Program-made: the position numbers and the translations under genes | In this document: piece after piece, positions 21,903 to 34,739 of the stretch | How the letters are laid out: every line of letters starts with the position of its first letter | Numbering within the stretch: position 1 is the stretch's first letter | Assembly (NCBI GenBank): GCA_900074885.1 | Contig: FJUW01000023.1 | Coordinates: 456,319 to 520,318 of the forward strand | Reading direction: 5' to 3' | From: Rhynchosporium graminicola | Taxonomy: Eukaryota; Ascomycota; Leotiomycetes; Helotiales; Ploettnerulaceae | DNA length: 64,000 nucleotides | The notes under the pieces: generated by a model | What the model was told of the DNA's origin: nothing | Seen by the model: the letters and a program-made list of their open reading frames with translations, nothing else | Database searches by the model: none

Positions 21903-24900
21903 TTAGAAATAAGGCCGAAATTCCGAATAAATTAATAGTAGAACCTATAGAATCCTAGGAAGGATTTTATAGCTATTACCGTTTCGGGGTACTTCTAGTC
22001 TACTAATAGTACTACTTTCTCAGGATCTAGCTTAATTCCGTTAGTAGTAATAATATATCTGAGGTATTTAGTCCGAGTAATATAGAATTCGCTTTTCTTA
22101 ATATCTACCTAAAGTCTAGTATCTATTAAGCGTTATAGTACTAATTTAATATATTTCTTATATTCCTAGAGCGTTTCTAAGTATATAAGGATATTATCTA
22201 GGTAAGCTATATAGAAATTATCTAAGTAATCTAATAATATATTATTTATATATCGCTAGTATATACTAAGTCCGTTATAAAGCCTAAAAGGTAATACTTT
22301 ATATTTATAGGATCTAAAGCGAGTTCGGAAAGTAGTATACTCCTCTGATTCGGGGTCTATATAGATATAATTAAATACTACCCGGATATCTAGTTTAGTA
22401 AAGATTACTACTTTAGATATATAAGTTAAAAGCTTATCGATCCTAGGTATTAGATATAAATCCTTTCGAGTGATCGTATTAAGCTTATGATAGTTAATAT
22501 AGAAGCGTAATCCTTTATCGGCCTTTTTAATAAATAATATAAGTAATATAAAGGGACTTTAGCTAGATTCGATAAATCCCTTATCTAAGTTCTCTATAAG
22601 ATACTCTTTAGTTACTTATAATTCGTCTGTAGATTACTAATATAAGAGTGAATATATATTAGGTAATAGTTCTTCTAGAATAATTTTATAATCGTATAAG
22701 CGATATAGTAGAAGAATATTAGAATCCCGCTTAGAAAAGGCTTCCTTAAAGGTATAGTATTATTCCGGTAGCTTTTTAGCTATAAGTTATTCGGTATTAG
22801 GATCCTTAGGAGAGTCGCTATTTAGATAGTCTTATAAGAGATAATCTATCTTATAGATACTAGTAAAGAATAATTCAGAACCTTTATATTTTATATTAAA
22901 GTAAAAAGCTATAGTACTAATTTAGTAAATCAGAACCGGTTTCTAGATCCTCGGAAGCTAAGAGGAGTACTTATAATAGGATTTTAGTATAAGTACTTTT
23001 CTCGATAAATTCGAAGCGGAAAAGAGTTCAGATTCCTTAGCGATAAGTAGAAATAAGTTAAAAAGTAAGGATAATATATTAATATACTATATCGCTACTA
23101 TTTAATATAATTAGTATTAGTCTAGCTAATTTATAGCTAAGTCCTACGTATTAGTATTAATTTAGTAAGATCGATTAATACTAAGTTTATAAGATAGTAG
23201 AGTTATAATTATCTCCTTATTATATCAGAAAGTAGCTAGATAGCGTTCCGACTATAGTAGCTTATAGTAGAGCGTATCTAGCTTAACTTAAAATCGTTAT
23301 ATCTATTTAATACTAATAATTATAACTTATTATCCTAAATCGAGGAGAATAAAAGAGTAGTTATAAATACGCTTACTATTAATAGAAAAGTATAAACGTA
23401 TAAAATAAGTAATATAAGTTCTAATAAACTATTAGAAACTATATATTAGAATAGAATAAGATAGTAGCTCGATTTTAATACCGAGGGCCTCCGATAGTTA
23501 TCCGGTAAGAGTATAATTAATAAATAGATAACTATTCGCTCTAGTATCGATCAGGCTATTTATAGAGACTCTTAGCCTGTTTATATTAACTATAGTTAAG
23601 TATATAAATTACTTACCTCTTATTAAGGAGTTAAGGTCTAGATTAGAGAGATTATACTTACGTAGACCTAGGAAAGAGTTTTTACCTAAGCCTTATTATT
23701 TCCCTCTAGTATTAGTTCAGATTCGGAAGGTATATCTTCTACTACTTCCTTAGTTACTTAATCCTCTTCTGGAAATTCGTTAATTAATTAAACCTTAAGT
23801 AAGTTAAGGTAATCTAGCTTAATATAACCGAGTTATCTATAACTGTAATACCTAAGGGGTTCTCCGGTCGAGGTAGTAGAGCGTTTTAGCGCAGAGGGAG
23901 TACTAGATTATACTAGGGTAGAGATATATATATATAGTGCGAGAGTAGTTTATCGAGGAGCTAAGCTTAAGGACTAGTAAGAAGTAGAACTAGTAGTAAT
24001 CGTAGTAGTAATAATAAGCTTATAGTACTATACTTAGGCAGTAGCTTTCTTAGGATAAGTATATTCTAAGTTATAGTAACGCTTAGTATTAAAAGAAAGT
24101 AAGGATCTAATTATAGAAGCGTAGTCCTTATTCTATATTAGTTTAATAATAAGAATTAAAGCGCGTAAAGATAGTATAATCTTATCTTATATATAGAAGA
24201 ACTACTCTTTCTTTTTAACTTTACCTTAGATAATAGCGCTTTAAAATCGACTATAAAACTTAGCGAAAGTCTTATATATATAATTAAGTTATTATATTTC
24301 TAAGTAGTAGAAAGTATTATAATAGTTATTTTCCTCTAAACTAGTAAGAAAGTTCTCCTCTAATAAGGAGATTATTTTATTACTAGTTTTAAACTTATTA
24401 GAAAGATACTAAAGTATAAGATACTCCTTAGCTAATCTAGTAACTAGCTCCTAAATAAGAACGCGCTAGGAGAAGTCCGTAGGGTAATAGTTAGCGTTTA
24501 TAGCTAGCTAGTCTCGTATCGATACTCTCTATTAGAAGAAGGTAAAGTCCGATCTATTATCTAGGAGCAGGATCTTCTTAGTAAGATAAGACTTCTTAGA
24601 GCGTAACTCTACTGATTCAGCGCCGGGAGAGGGAGATAGTTTATTAAGAATAGTATCCTCTCTCTTAGTACTATATATTAGAATAGAGTTTATTAAGTTA
24701 TTAAACTCCGCTATACGCGGAGATTATAGTATTAGTTTTAGTAAGAGAGTTAAAGATAAATAAGAGACTCTTATAAGGAACTTATCTTATATAGAGATTA
24801 GTCTATCTATAGTATCTTCTAGAGAGTTATTCTTTTCCTTCTAGTTCGCTAATTATTATAAAAGAGAATAAATCAGGTTCGAGTTACCTATAGTAATAAG

Positions 24901-25423
24901 AGTACTTAGCGATTATACTCTTAGTAAATTTCGCTTTTATTTTCCTTTCTCTCTTAGTTAGTACTTCCTTAATAAAGTATTAACGTTCTCTAGAGCAGAA
25001 GACGTTTAGAGTAAGGAAAAGTATAATAGATTAAGTTCGGAGGTAAAGTAAGGGAGATTACGTTAAGTTCCCTTAGAACTAGAGGAATCTCTAGTTTATT
25101 AGTTAAGAGCTATAATAGTAGCTTAAAAAAGGGTATATTAAGGCTATTTCAGTAGTAATATATAAAGGTTAAAGTTCCGGGGTATTTATTATACTTTCTT
25201 TAAAATCTATTTATAATTCCTTTATATTAAGGGAGTTATTAAAAGAGTATTAGCGAAGACTTCCTCTATTATACTATTTACGATAAGCTAAATTAAACTC
25301 TAATTTATAGTTATCCGAGAGATCTCTAGTATCTTAGCTATATACGAGTAGTTATCGAATAACTAACTTAATAATAAGATATTATAGTAAGCTATCTCTA
25401 GCTATCTTAATCTTTTTATTTAA

Positions 25424-25691
25424 TATAATAATATAAGACTTAAAGTAGTATATAAGTAAGAATAAATAAGTAGGGAAGCTAAAAGCGATCTTATATAATC
25501 TACTATAAAAGAAATAAAAAGATAAGGAAAGAAGAAGAAAAGAGATAGAGTATAAGGTACCTTATATATATATACTAGTACTAGCCCGATATTATACTAA
25601 GTCGGATACTAGTTCTGCCGGGATACCTATGAACTTAGGCCCTAGTATCTATCCTTCTTCTCATATGATATTCAGGTGAGCTGTCGTTATA
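25424..25691 (-). repeat. Element C1 5' LTR
   Basis: 268 bp. Its outer end faces the C2 5' LTR across a 125-bp spacer, so the two C elements are divergent. Confidence 0.9.
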
Positions 25692-25696
25692 GTACT

Positions 25697-25811
25697 TTAG
25701 TAAGCTAGAGATAGAAGATAGAAGATACTTAAAGTAGATAATATAAAGAGAATTTATAACGAAAGACTACTCCGGGAGTAGATAGCTACGAAAGCGCTAG
25801 CCTCCGGAAGC
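25697..25811 (+). repeat. Element B tandem-array fragment between C1 and C2
   Basis: A partial unit of the 179-bp B repeat, recognisable by ACGAAAGACTACTCCGGGAGTAGATAG-like text and CTAGCCTCCGGAAG. It shows that C1 and C2 both landed in the same B array. Confidence 0.8.
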
Positions 25812-25816
25812 TTAAG

Positions 25817-26084
25817 TATGACGACAGCTCACCTGAATATCATATGAGAAGAAGGATAGATACTAGGGCCTAAGTTTATAGGTATCCCGGCAGAACTAGT
25901 ATCCGACTTAGTATAGTATTAAGCTAGTACTAGTATATATATATAAGGTGCTTTATACTCTATCTCTCTTCTTCTTCTTTCCTTATCTTTTTATTTCCTT
26001 TATAGTAGACTATATAAGATCGCTCTTAGCTTCTCTACTTATTTATTCTTACTTATATATTGCCTTAAGTCTTATATTATTATA
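25817..26084 (+). repeat. Element C2 5' LTR
   Basis: 268 bp, beginning TATGACGACAGCTCACC (TGTGACGAC before RIP) and ending TTATTATA. A TATATATATATAAGG box near its middle is the likely promoter. Confidence 0.9.
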
Positions 26085-29000
26085 TTAAATAAAAAGATTA
26101 AGATAGCCGGAGATAGCTTACTATAATATCTTACTACTAAGTTAATTATTTAATAACTACTTATATATAGCTAAGATACTAGAGATCTCTCGGATAACTA
26201 TAAATTAGGGTTTAATTTAGCTTATTATAAATAGTATAATAGAGGAGGTCTTCGCTAATACTCTTTTAATAACTCTCTTAATATAAAGGAATTATAAATA
26301 GATTTTAAAGAAAGTATAATAAATACCCCGGAACTTTAACCTCTATATATCGCTACTGAAATAGCTCTAATATACTCCTTTTTAAGCTACTATTATAGCT
26401 CTTAACTAATAAACTAAAGACTTCTCTAGTTCTAAGGGAACTCGATATAATCCTTCTTACTTTACCTCTGAACCTAATCTGTTATACTTTTCTTTACTCT
26501 AAATATCTTTTACTCTAGAGAATATTAATACCTTATTAAGGAAGTACTAACTAAGAGGGAAAGGAAAATAAAAGCGAAATTTACTAAGAGTATAATCGCT
26601 AAGTACTCCTATTACTATAGGTAACTCGAACTTAATCTATTCCTTTTTATAATAATTAGTAGACTAAGAGGAAAAGAATAACTCTCTAGAAGATACTATA
26701 GATAGACTAATCTCCGCATAAGATAAGTTCCTTATAAGAGTCCCTTACTTATCTTCGACTCTCTTACTAGAATTAATACTATAATCTCCGCGTATAATAG
26801 AGTTTAATAACCTAATAAACTCTATTCTAATATATAGTACTAAGAGAGAAGATACTATTCCTAATAAACTATCTCTCTCTCCCGGCGCCGAATCAGTAGA
26901 GTTATACCCTAGGAAGTCTTATCTTACTAAGAAGATCTTATCTCTAGATAATAGATTAGACCTTACTTTCTTCTAATAGAGAGTATTAATACGAGACTAG
27001 CTAGCTATAAACGCTAACTACTACTCTATAGACTTCTCCTGGCGCGTTCTTATATAGAGGCTAGTTATTAGATTAGCTAAAGAGTATCTTATACCTTAGT
27101 ACCTTACTAATAAGTTTAAAACTAATAATAAAATAATCTTCTTATTAAAGGAGAACTTTCTTACTAATTTAGAGGAAGATAACTATTATAACGCTTTCTA
27201 CCGCTTAGAAATATAATAACCTGGCTATATATATAAGACTTTCGCCGAGTTTTATAGTTGATTTTAAAGTACTATTATCTAAAGTAAAATTAAAAAGAAA
27301 AAGTAATTCTTCTATATATAAGATAAGATTATACTATCTTTACGCGCTTTAACTCTTATTATTAAACTAATATAGAATAAGAACTATACTTCTATAGTTA
27401 GATCCTTACTTTCTTTTAATACTAAGTATTACTATAACTTAAAATATACTTATCCCGAGAAAGCTATTGCCTAAGTATAGTACTATAAGCTTACTATTAC
27501 TACTGCGATTACTACTAGTTCTACCTCTTACTAGTCCTTAAGCTTAGCTCCTCGATAAACTACTCTCGCACTATATATATATATCTCTACCCTAGTATAA
27601 TCTAGTACTCCTTCTGCGCTAAAACGCTCTATTACCTCGACCGGAGAACCCCTTAAGTATTACGGTTATAAATAGCTTAGTTATATTAAGCTAGATTACC
27701 TTAACTTACTTAAAGTTTAATTAATTAATAAATTTCCGAAAGAGGATTAAGTAACTAAAGAAGTAATAGAAGATATACCCTCCGAATCTAGACTAATACT
27801 AAAGGGAAACGATAAGGCCTAGGTAAAAACTCCTTCTTAGGTCTATATAAGTATAATCTCTCTAATCTTAACTTTAACTCCCTAATAAGAGGTAAGTAAT
27901 TTATATACCTAACTATAGTTAGTATAAATAAGCTAGGAGTCTTTATAAATAGCCTAATCGTTACTAGAGCGAATAGTTATCTATTTATTAATTATACTCT
28001 TACTAGACGACTATTAGGAGCCCTTAGTATCAAAATCGAGCTACTACTTTATTCTATTCTAATATATAGTTTCTAATAGTCTATTAGAACTTATATTACC
28101 TATTTTATATATTTATACTTTTCTATTAATAGTAAGTATATTTATAATTACCCTTTTATTCTCCTCGATTTAGGATAATAAGATATAATTATTAGTATTA
28201 AATAAATACGATAATTTCAAGTTAAGCTAAATACGCTCTACTATAAGCTACTATAGTTGGAACGCTATCTAGCTACTTTCTAATATAATAAGGAGATAAT
28301 TATAACTCTACTGCCTTATAAACCTAGTATTAATTAATCTTATTAAATCGATACTAATACGCGGGACTTAGCTATAAACTAGCTAGACTGATACCGATTA
28401 TACTAAATAGTAGTAATATAGTATATTAATATATTATTCTTACTCTTTAACTTATTTCCGCTTATTACTAAAGAATCCGAACTCCTTTCCGCTCCGAATT
28501 CATCGAGAAAGGTACTTACGCCGAAACTCTACTATAAGTACTCCTCTTAACCTCCGAGGATCTAGAAACTAGTTCTAATTTACTAAATTAGTACTATAAC
28601 TTTTTACTTTAATATAAAATATAAAAGTTCCGAATTATTCTTTACTAGTATCTACGAGATAAACTATTTCTTATAAGACTATTTAAATAGTAACTCTCCT
28701 AAGGATCCTAATACCGAACGACTCGTAGCCGAAAAGCTATCAGAATAGTATTATACCCTTAAGGAAGCCTTTTCTAAGTAGGATTCTAATATTCTTCTAC
28801 TATATTACTTATATAATTATAAAATTATTCTAGAAGAACTATTACCTAATATATATTCGCCTCTATATTAGTAATCTATAGACGAATTATAAGTAACTAA
28901 AGAGTATCTTATAGAGAACTTAGATAAGGGATTTATCGAATCTAGCTAAAGTCCCTTTATATTACTTATATTATTTATTAAAAAAGCTAATAGAGAATTA

Positions 29001-31869
29001 CGCTTCTATATTAACTATTATAAGCTTAATACGATCACTCAAAAGGATTTATACCTAATACCTAGGATCGATAAGCTCTTAACTTATATATCTAAAGTAG
29101 TAATCTTTACTAAACTAGATATCCGAGTAGTATTTAACTATATCTATATAGACTCTAAATTAGAGGAGTATACTACCTTCTGAACCTGCTTCGGATCCTA
29201 TAAATATAAAGTACTACTTTTTAAGCTCTATAATAGACCTAGTATATACTAGCGATATATAAATAATATACTACTAGACTACTTAGATAATTTCTATATA
29301 GCTTACTTAGATAATATCCTTATATACTTAGAAACGCTCTAAGAATATAAGGAATACGTTAAATTAGTACTATAATACTTAATAGATACTAGACTTTAAG
29401 TAGATATTAAGAAAAGCGAATTCAATATTACTCGGACTAAATACTTTAGATATATTATTACTACTAACGGAATCGAGCTAGATCCCGAGAAAGTAGTATT
29501 ATTAGTAAACTAGAAGTACCCCGAAACGGTAATAACTATAAAATCCTTCCTAAGATTCTATAAGTTCTACTATTAATTTATTCGGAATTTCAGCCTTATT
29601 ACTAAACCTCTCTTAGTACTTACTCGGCCTATAGTACTATAGAATTTCACTAATAATTATAAGAAGTCCTTCGATGATTTATATTAATAACTACTATTAA
29701 TATAGAAACTATACTATTTCGACTCTAAATTATAAACTAAACTAGAAACTAATACTTCCGATAATATAATAGCTAGAGTTATCTCCTAATTATATAAAGA
29801 TAACTAGTAATATCTAATTAGGTTCTACTCTTATATTCTTAATAGATATAAACTAAACTAAGAGATCTATAATAAGGAGCTATACGCTATTATTAAGTCT
29901 TTCCGGAAATAGAGACCGGAACTTATATCTTTATAATACTATACTAGCGTATATATAGACTATTAATCCTTAGAATACTTTATAACTACTAAGGTCCTAA
30001 CTAGTAAGTAAGCTAGATAGATAGAATTCCTTTCCGAATTTAACTTTCAAATTATATATACGCCTAGTAAAGATAACACTAAAGCTAATATCCTTAGCTA
30101 TAAGGAATAAGATCTAAGGATATAGGAATAATAGAAATAAGATAATAGATCTTAGGTTTTACTACCTCTAGATTACTTAGACCCTAAGATTAACGCAGAA
30201 CTAGCTAAGTATTATATCGATCAAATTAGTTATATATACCTAATATCGCTAGAAACTAATACGCTACTGGAATCCGTATATAACTCCTTTAATTTAATTA
30301 AGAGACTATACTAATTTAACTAAGAATCGTTCTCTAATAAACGGAATATATTAGGAGATAGCTATACTATTAATAATAGTTTACTACTTTATAATAGTAA
30401 TCTATACGTATAACGCTATACCCTACTATATACTTATTTAATTAGCGAAGTCTACGATTAAGTTTCCTCCGCTTATCCGAATACTTATAAGACCGCCGAA
30501 ATAATTTCTACTTATTACTACTAGAAAGGACTCGTATCAGATATAAAATAATATACTTATAATTACTACTCTTATTAGTACTCTTATCTAAAGTAAACGA
30601 AATAGTAAGGATTCCTATACTTATTACTAGTACCTAGCTACCTTATATAGCACTTAGCTATAGATTTTAAGGACTTCCCGCCTAATAACTAAGGATTTAA
30701 TAGGATATTAGTATTTATTAACCGCCTAGGGAAGGACTCCGTATTAATACTATATTACTATAATATCGATACCCGCGGGATAGTAATATTATTTATCTAA
30801 TAGATATATCGTTTTAGATATACTCCTAAGTTAATTATATTCGACTAAAGAGCTTAGTTAGTCTTATCCTTCTATTAAGAGTTTTACTATATAGTTAGAG
30901 TTAAACTTAAGCTCTCTACTTCCTTCTACTAGTAAACTAATAAATAAATAGAGATTATAAATTAGTATATTAACTAATACTTTAGACTTTTCGTTAATTA
31001 CTACTAGAGTAACTAGAGCGAACTACTACTAATAATAGACTACGCCTAAGTAACCCTACCTTATAACTCTATTAGTATAGCGCTATATACCCTTAAATAT
31101 AATATACTACTACGGAATAGCTAGGACTAGAAGTAACTTACCGGATCGATACTATAAGAGAAGCTTAACTATACTAATACTAAATCCTTAGCTAAATATA
31201 CTAAATCCGCTATCGAGGTTATAAAAGCTAATATACTAGCTACTTAATATAAGATAAGCGCTATAACTAACCCGAAACAGCGCGATATTAACTAGGAAGT
31301 TAGAGATAAGGTATTTCTTTCTATAAGGAACCTTAAGAATTACTAGCTAAATAAGAAGCTATCTAGTCTCTAGGTAAGATTATACTAAGTCCTAGCTAAG
31401 ATCAGATACTCCTATAAGCTAGATTTACCCCCGGGATCTTCTATATATAATATATTCGCCTCCGAATTACTTTTTAAGGACCCGGACGACTTATTACTAA
31501 GCTAAGAGTTACTAAACTTACTTCCGGAAGTTATCGCTACTTAAGAAGAGTAAGAGTTATAAGATATACTTACTATATAGCTCCTAAGAGGTAATCTAAA
31601 GTATTAAGTTAGCTAACTAAGCTACGACCCGGACCTAACTTAATATAACACTTCCGACCTAATAGGTACTCTATATAAGCTTAGAGACTTCTACGCTACT
31701 AACCTAAGTAAACCTAGACCTCCGTATAAACTAGATTAATAGATTAAGGCCTAAGAAGACAGAATAGATAACTATAATTACTTAGAGGATAATAAGCTAT
31801 TATAGTTACTAGTATTAGAATTTATTATTAGGAATAATCCCCTGATTATACTCTGTAATAATACTATAT
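26085..31869 (+). pseudogene. Element C2 gag-pol with chromodomain, RIP-damaged
   Basis: Read on the + strand in Ty3/gypsy order. A zinc-knuckle remnant lies at 27655-27700 (YYGYK then LSYIKLDY, Cys changed to Tyr). The RT block is at about 29100-29360 with EEYTTF, CFGSYKYKVL and the active site AYLDNILIYL at 29301-29330 (second Asp changed to Asn). The integrase core is at 30660-30745 (DFKDFPPNN then GFNRILVFINRLGKDS). A chromodomain-like end is at about 31545-31720 (LKY, SYDPDLT, LYKLRDFYATNLSKPRPP) with Trp codons turned to TAG. RT before integrase plus the chromodomain places it in the chromoviruses. The dense stops are of CAG/CAA/TGG origin, so it is inactive. Confidence 0.85.
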
Positions 31870-33310
31870 CTAAAACTCTACTTCTTTAATTACCTCTACT
31901 TCACTAGCTTTCTCCCCTAAGTTCTCTAGAGCTTCTAGTAAATCTAGAATATCTAGAACTAGAACTACTATATCTAACTCCTTACCTAAATCTACTAATA
32001 TAGCCCTAGTAGTAGACCGAGTATAATAGCTAATCCTACGGGCTTTCTTCTTTAGAGAGGGTCCGGGAGTATCTAGATCTAATATTATCTCTAAACTAGA
32101 AGGCAAATTCCTCTTTCCCTTAGTATCAGATATTATAGCTTTAAATATAGCTTTTTTTATAAATTCCTATATAATACTATTTAATTCTTTTATCTACTTT
32201 AACGCTATTTTAGCTATTAACCTAAACTTTACCGAATCGACTATTAGAAGATCTAAATCCTATATCGCGTTAGTATCGTACTAGTATCTAAGGGTTCAAG
32301 ATCATAACTTATTACTTTAATAAACTCTAACTCCTTAAATACTTTCTCTATAAAACGCCTTAAAGCCTAAGTCTCTGCTAATTATATAGTAGTAATCTCT
32401 AATATAGTAGTAAGAGCAGCAGATTTCGCGAGATAATAGATCTAATTAATAGCCTTATAAATAGCTACGATACTACCCCGATTTAGCTCCGCGTCCTTAG
32501 CTTCGCTACTAGGAAGTAAACTAGATAAAATAATATACTTCGTATTAATATAGTCAAGTAACTATAACGCGTTAGTATATATAACTATATTTATATTTAA
32601 GTAACTTATATACTTATAACCGCTCTTTAATACCGAATAATACTTATAAAGCTTAGAGTTAAGCTTATTAAATAAATATAAGAATTCTAAAATAGGAGTA
32701 TTATTATACTTTATCTTAAGGAAAGTATAAATATATCGCAAGTAATATATATAATACGCCGCCGAAAGAGTACCGGCAGGAACTAGTAAAGGCACTATAG
32801 GAGTTAGCGTTATAGATCCGTGAAACCCTTATATTATACTTAAAACTATCCCTAAAACTAAGATAAGAAACTTACTTATATTAAGAGAAGAGTTAATTAG
32901 GTTAATTAATATATAAGATTATAGTAGACTACTATAGTAGTTAGTAACGATACCTACTCTAGGAGCTATATCGTAGTCTAAGGAGAGTAAACTTATAAGT
33001 TAAAGTAGTTATCGCAGTTGAAAAAGAAAGGCTTTAATATTAATAAATCCTTTCCTTTATATACTCTACGCCCTACTTAAACTCGACTCCTACCGCAAAT
33101 AGATAGAGCAAATACTGCTTACCGCCCGATTCTGAAGCTATAACTAATATAATACTATTATAGCGATATAACTAGTTAGAACCTAATAAAGAATTTACTA
33201 CTACTAAAGAGTAGCTAGCGCTTATTACGCGAATATCGACGAAAATAGTTATAATAAAGACTAATTCTAGTATAAACTATAACCTTCCGAGCTTAAAGTT
33301 AAGCTCTTCT
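31870..33310 (-). pseudogene. Element C2 antisense reading frame between pol and the 3' LTR
   Basis: On the minus strand two ATG-initiated pieces survive, 32795-32562 (starting MPLLVPAGTLSAAYYIYYLR) and 32106-31870 (ending VIKEVEF). The text between and upstream (to about 33310) is open once TAG/TAA are read as mutated CAG/CAA, for example VDIRVISASYSLVVVNSL near 33230. The frame would be roughly 450 residues and tail-to-tail with pol. The same frame exists in C1. No domain is recognised; the C-terminal part is rich in Leu and acidic residues and could be helical. Antisense extra frames next to the 3' LTR are known in some plant gypsy elements. I am not aware of this one. Confidence 0.5.
33289..33306 (+). 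promoter_or_regulatory. Stem-loop just upstream of the C2 polypurine tract
   Basis: GAGCTTAAAGTTAAGCTC, an 8-bp stem with a 2-base loop, 5 bases before the AGGAGGAGGG tract. C1 has the counterpart at 17165-17182 with stem GAGCTTA/TAAGCTC. Confidence 0.6.
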
Positions 33311-33324
33311 TAGGAGGAGGGTAA

Positions 33325-33592
33325 TATAACGATAGCTCACCTGAATATTATATAAGAAGAAAGATAGATACTAGGGCCCAAGTTCATAGGTATCCCGGCA
33401 GAACTAGTATCCGACTCGGTATAGTATCGGGCTAGTACCGGCATATATATATAAGGTGCCTTATACTCTATCTCTCTTCTTCTTCATTCCTTATCTTTTT
33501 ATTTCCTTCGTAGTAGACTATATAAGATCGCTCTTAGCCTCCCTACTTGTTTATTCTTGCTTATATACCGCCTTGAGTCTTGTGTCGTTATA
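33325..33592 (+). repeat. Element C2 3' LTR
   Basis: 268 bp, less AT-shifted than the C2 5' LTR (for example TTGTGTCGTTATA against TTATATTATTATA). Confidence 0.9.
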
Positions 33593-33597
33593 TTAAG

Positions 33598-34300
33598 AAA
33601 GGGCTCCGCGATATTAGAAGCAGAAGGAGATTTATCCTACCTTAAATAGGGAGGTAGTAGCTATATAATAGTAGCTACTATAAAGACGCTAGAAGACGAT
33701 AATATAAAAGGAGCTATAACGAAAGACTACTCCGGGGGTAGATAGCTACGTAAGCGCTAGCCTCCGGAAGCTTAAAGAAGGGCTCTATAATATTAGAAGC
33801 AGAAGAAGGTTTATCTTACCTTAAATAAGAAGGTAGTAGCTATATAATAGTAGCTGCTATAAAGACGCCGGAAGACGATAATATAAAGAGAGCTTTAACG
33901 AAAGACTACCCCGGGAGTAGATAGCTATATAAGCGCTAGTCTCCGGAAGCTTAAGGAAAGGCTCCGCGATATTAGAAGCAGAAGGAGGTTTATCCTACTT
34001 TAAATAGGAAAGTAGTAGTTATATAATAGTAGCTATTATAAAGATACCGGAAGATAATAATATAAAGGGGGCCTTAACGAAAGACTACCCCGGGGGTAGA
34101 TAGCTATATAGGCGCTAGCCTCCGGAAGCTTAAGGAAGGGCTCTGCGATATTAGAAGCGAAAGGAAACGCTAAATATTAATAATAGAGCTATAATAAGGA
34201 ACTACTCTAGAGATAGCTATATATATATATAAGTCTCCGGGGGTTTAAGGAAGAGCTATATAAAGTTAGAGATAGAAAGAGATATACTCTACCTAAATAG
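33598..34300 (+). repeat. Element B 179-bp tandem array
   Basis: Three clear units and a degenerate fourth, each holding GGCTCCGCGATATTAGAAGC, a GGTAGTAGCTATATAATAGT segment and ending CTCCGGAAGCTTAAG. TCCGG recurs at 33763, 33942 and 34121, so the period is 179. Further units lie at about 16700-16873 and 25697-25811, split off by C1 and C2. The period is not a multiple of three, so it is probably non-coding. Confidence 0.85.
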
Positions 34301-34352
34301 AGAGGCGATAGTTACTAGAAAGTAGCTGCTATAAAGATAGCATAAGACTATA

Positions 34353-34504
34353 AGGAGGAGGCTAAAGCTATATAGCGATAGTAGAACTACTTAAGTCTTA
34401 AGTATAAGTCGATATTATTAGCTCGCTAGAGGAATAGATAGGAGAGCGATAACGATTAGCCGGAGCGCGAGCTATCGTAGTTAAAGAAGAGAGAGCGAGC
34501 TAAG
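34353..34504 (+). repeat. Element B second repeat, first unit (interrupted by D)
   Basis: A 187-bp unit beginning AAGGAGGAGGCTAAAGC. It continues at 42052-42086 across element D and is followed by a second unit from 42087 that retains an uninterrupted GCGAGCTAAGGAAGTC site. Confidence 0.8.
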
Positions 34505-34739
34505 TGTGACGACTGGTCAGGTTTAGAGGTTTCTCCCTATTAGTAGAAACACTTACTACTAAGCGAGATTACACGAGTAGAGTTTAGGGGCCCCTTTTTA
34601 TATATATACTTCCCTTCTCTCTCTATTTCTTCACTCCTTAGTTATAGATTCTTAAGTGATTCTTACTACTTTATATTTATAGTAATATAAGGTCTTATTA
34701 CTTAGGTAGTTTTAAGACCTTTCTAGAGTAAGCGTTATA
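34505..34739 (+). repeat. Element D 5' LTR
   Basis: 235 bp, TGTGACGACTGGTCAGG...AAGCGTTATA, with a TTTATATATATAC box. Its first bases were spared RIP. Confidence 0.9.

Larger units (their letters stand above)
18602..25423 (-). pseudogene. Element C1 gag-pol, RIP-damaged
   Basis: Colinear with C2 gag-pol on the opposite strand: gag with a degraded zinc knuckle, protease, RT (motif at 22181-22208), RNase H, integrase, and a chromodomain-like C-terminus near 18750-18950. No frame longer than a few dozen codons survives. The stretch contains the N at 20866 and its flanking duplication. Confidence 0.8.
16879..25691 (-). mobile_element. Element C1: Ty3/gypsy chromovirus, minus orientation
   Basis: Flanked by a GTACT TSD (16874-16878 and 25692-25696). 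LTRs of 268 bp lie at both ends. RT active site AYLDNILIY is at 22181-22208 (minus), with Asp-to-Asn as in C2. Its 8813 bp exceed C2 by exactly 1037 bp, which equals the duplicated segment plus N at 19830-21902; without that artefact the two copies are the same length. Heavily RIP-mutated. Confidence 0.92.
25817..33592 (+). mobile_element. Element C2: Ty3/gypsy chromovirus, plus orientation
   Basis: 7776 bp with a TTAAG TSD (25812-25816 and 33593-33597). LTRs are at 25817-26084 and 33325-33592, with polypurine tract AGGAGGAGGG before the 3' LTR. The 179-bp array of element B keeps uninterrupted copies of the target (GGAAGCTTAAGGAA at about 33946 and 34125), which confirms the junction. Domains are given under the gag-pol entry. 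Confidence 0.93.
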
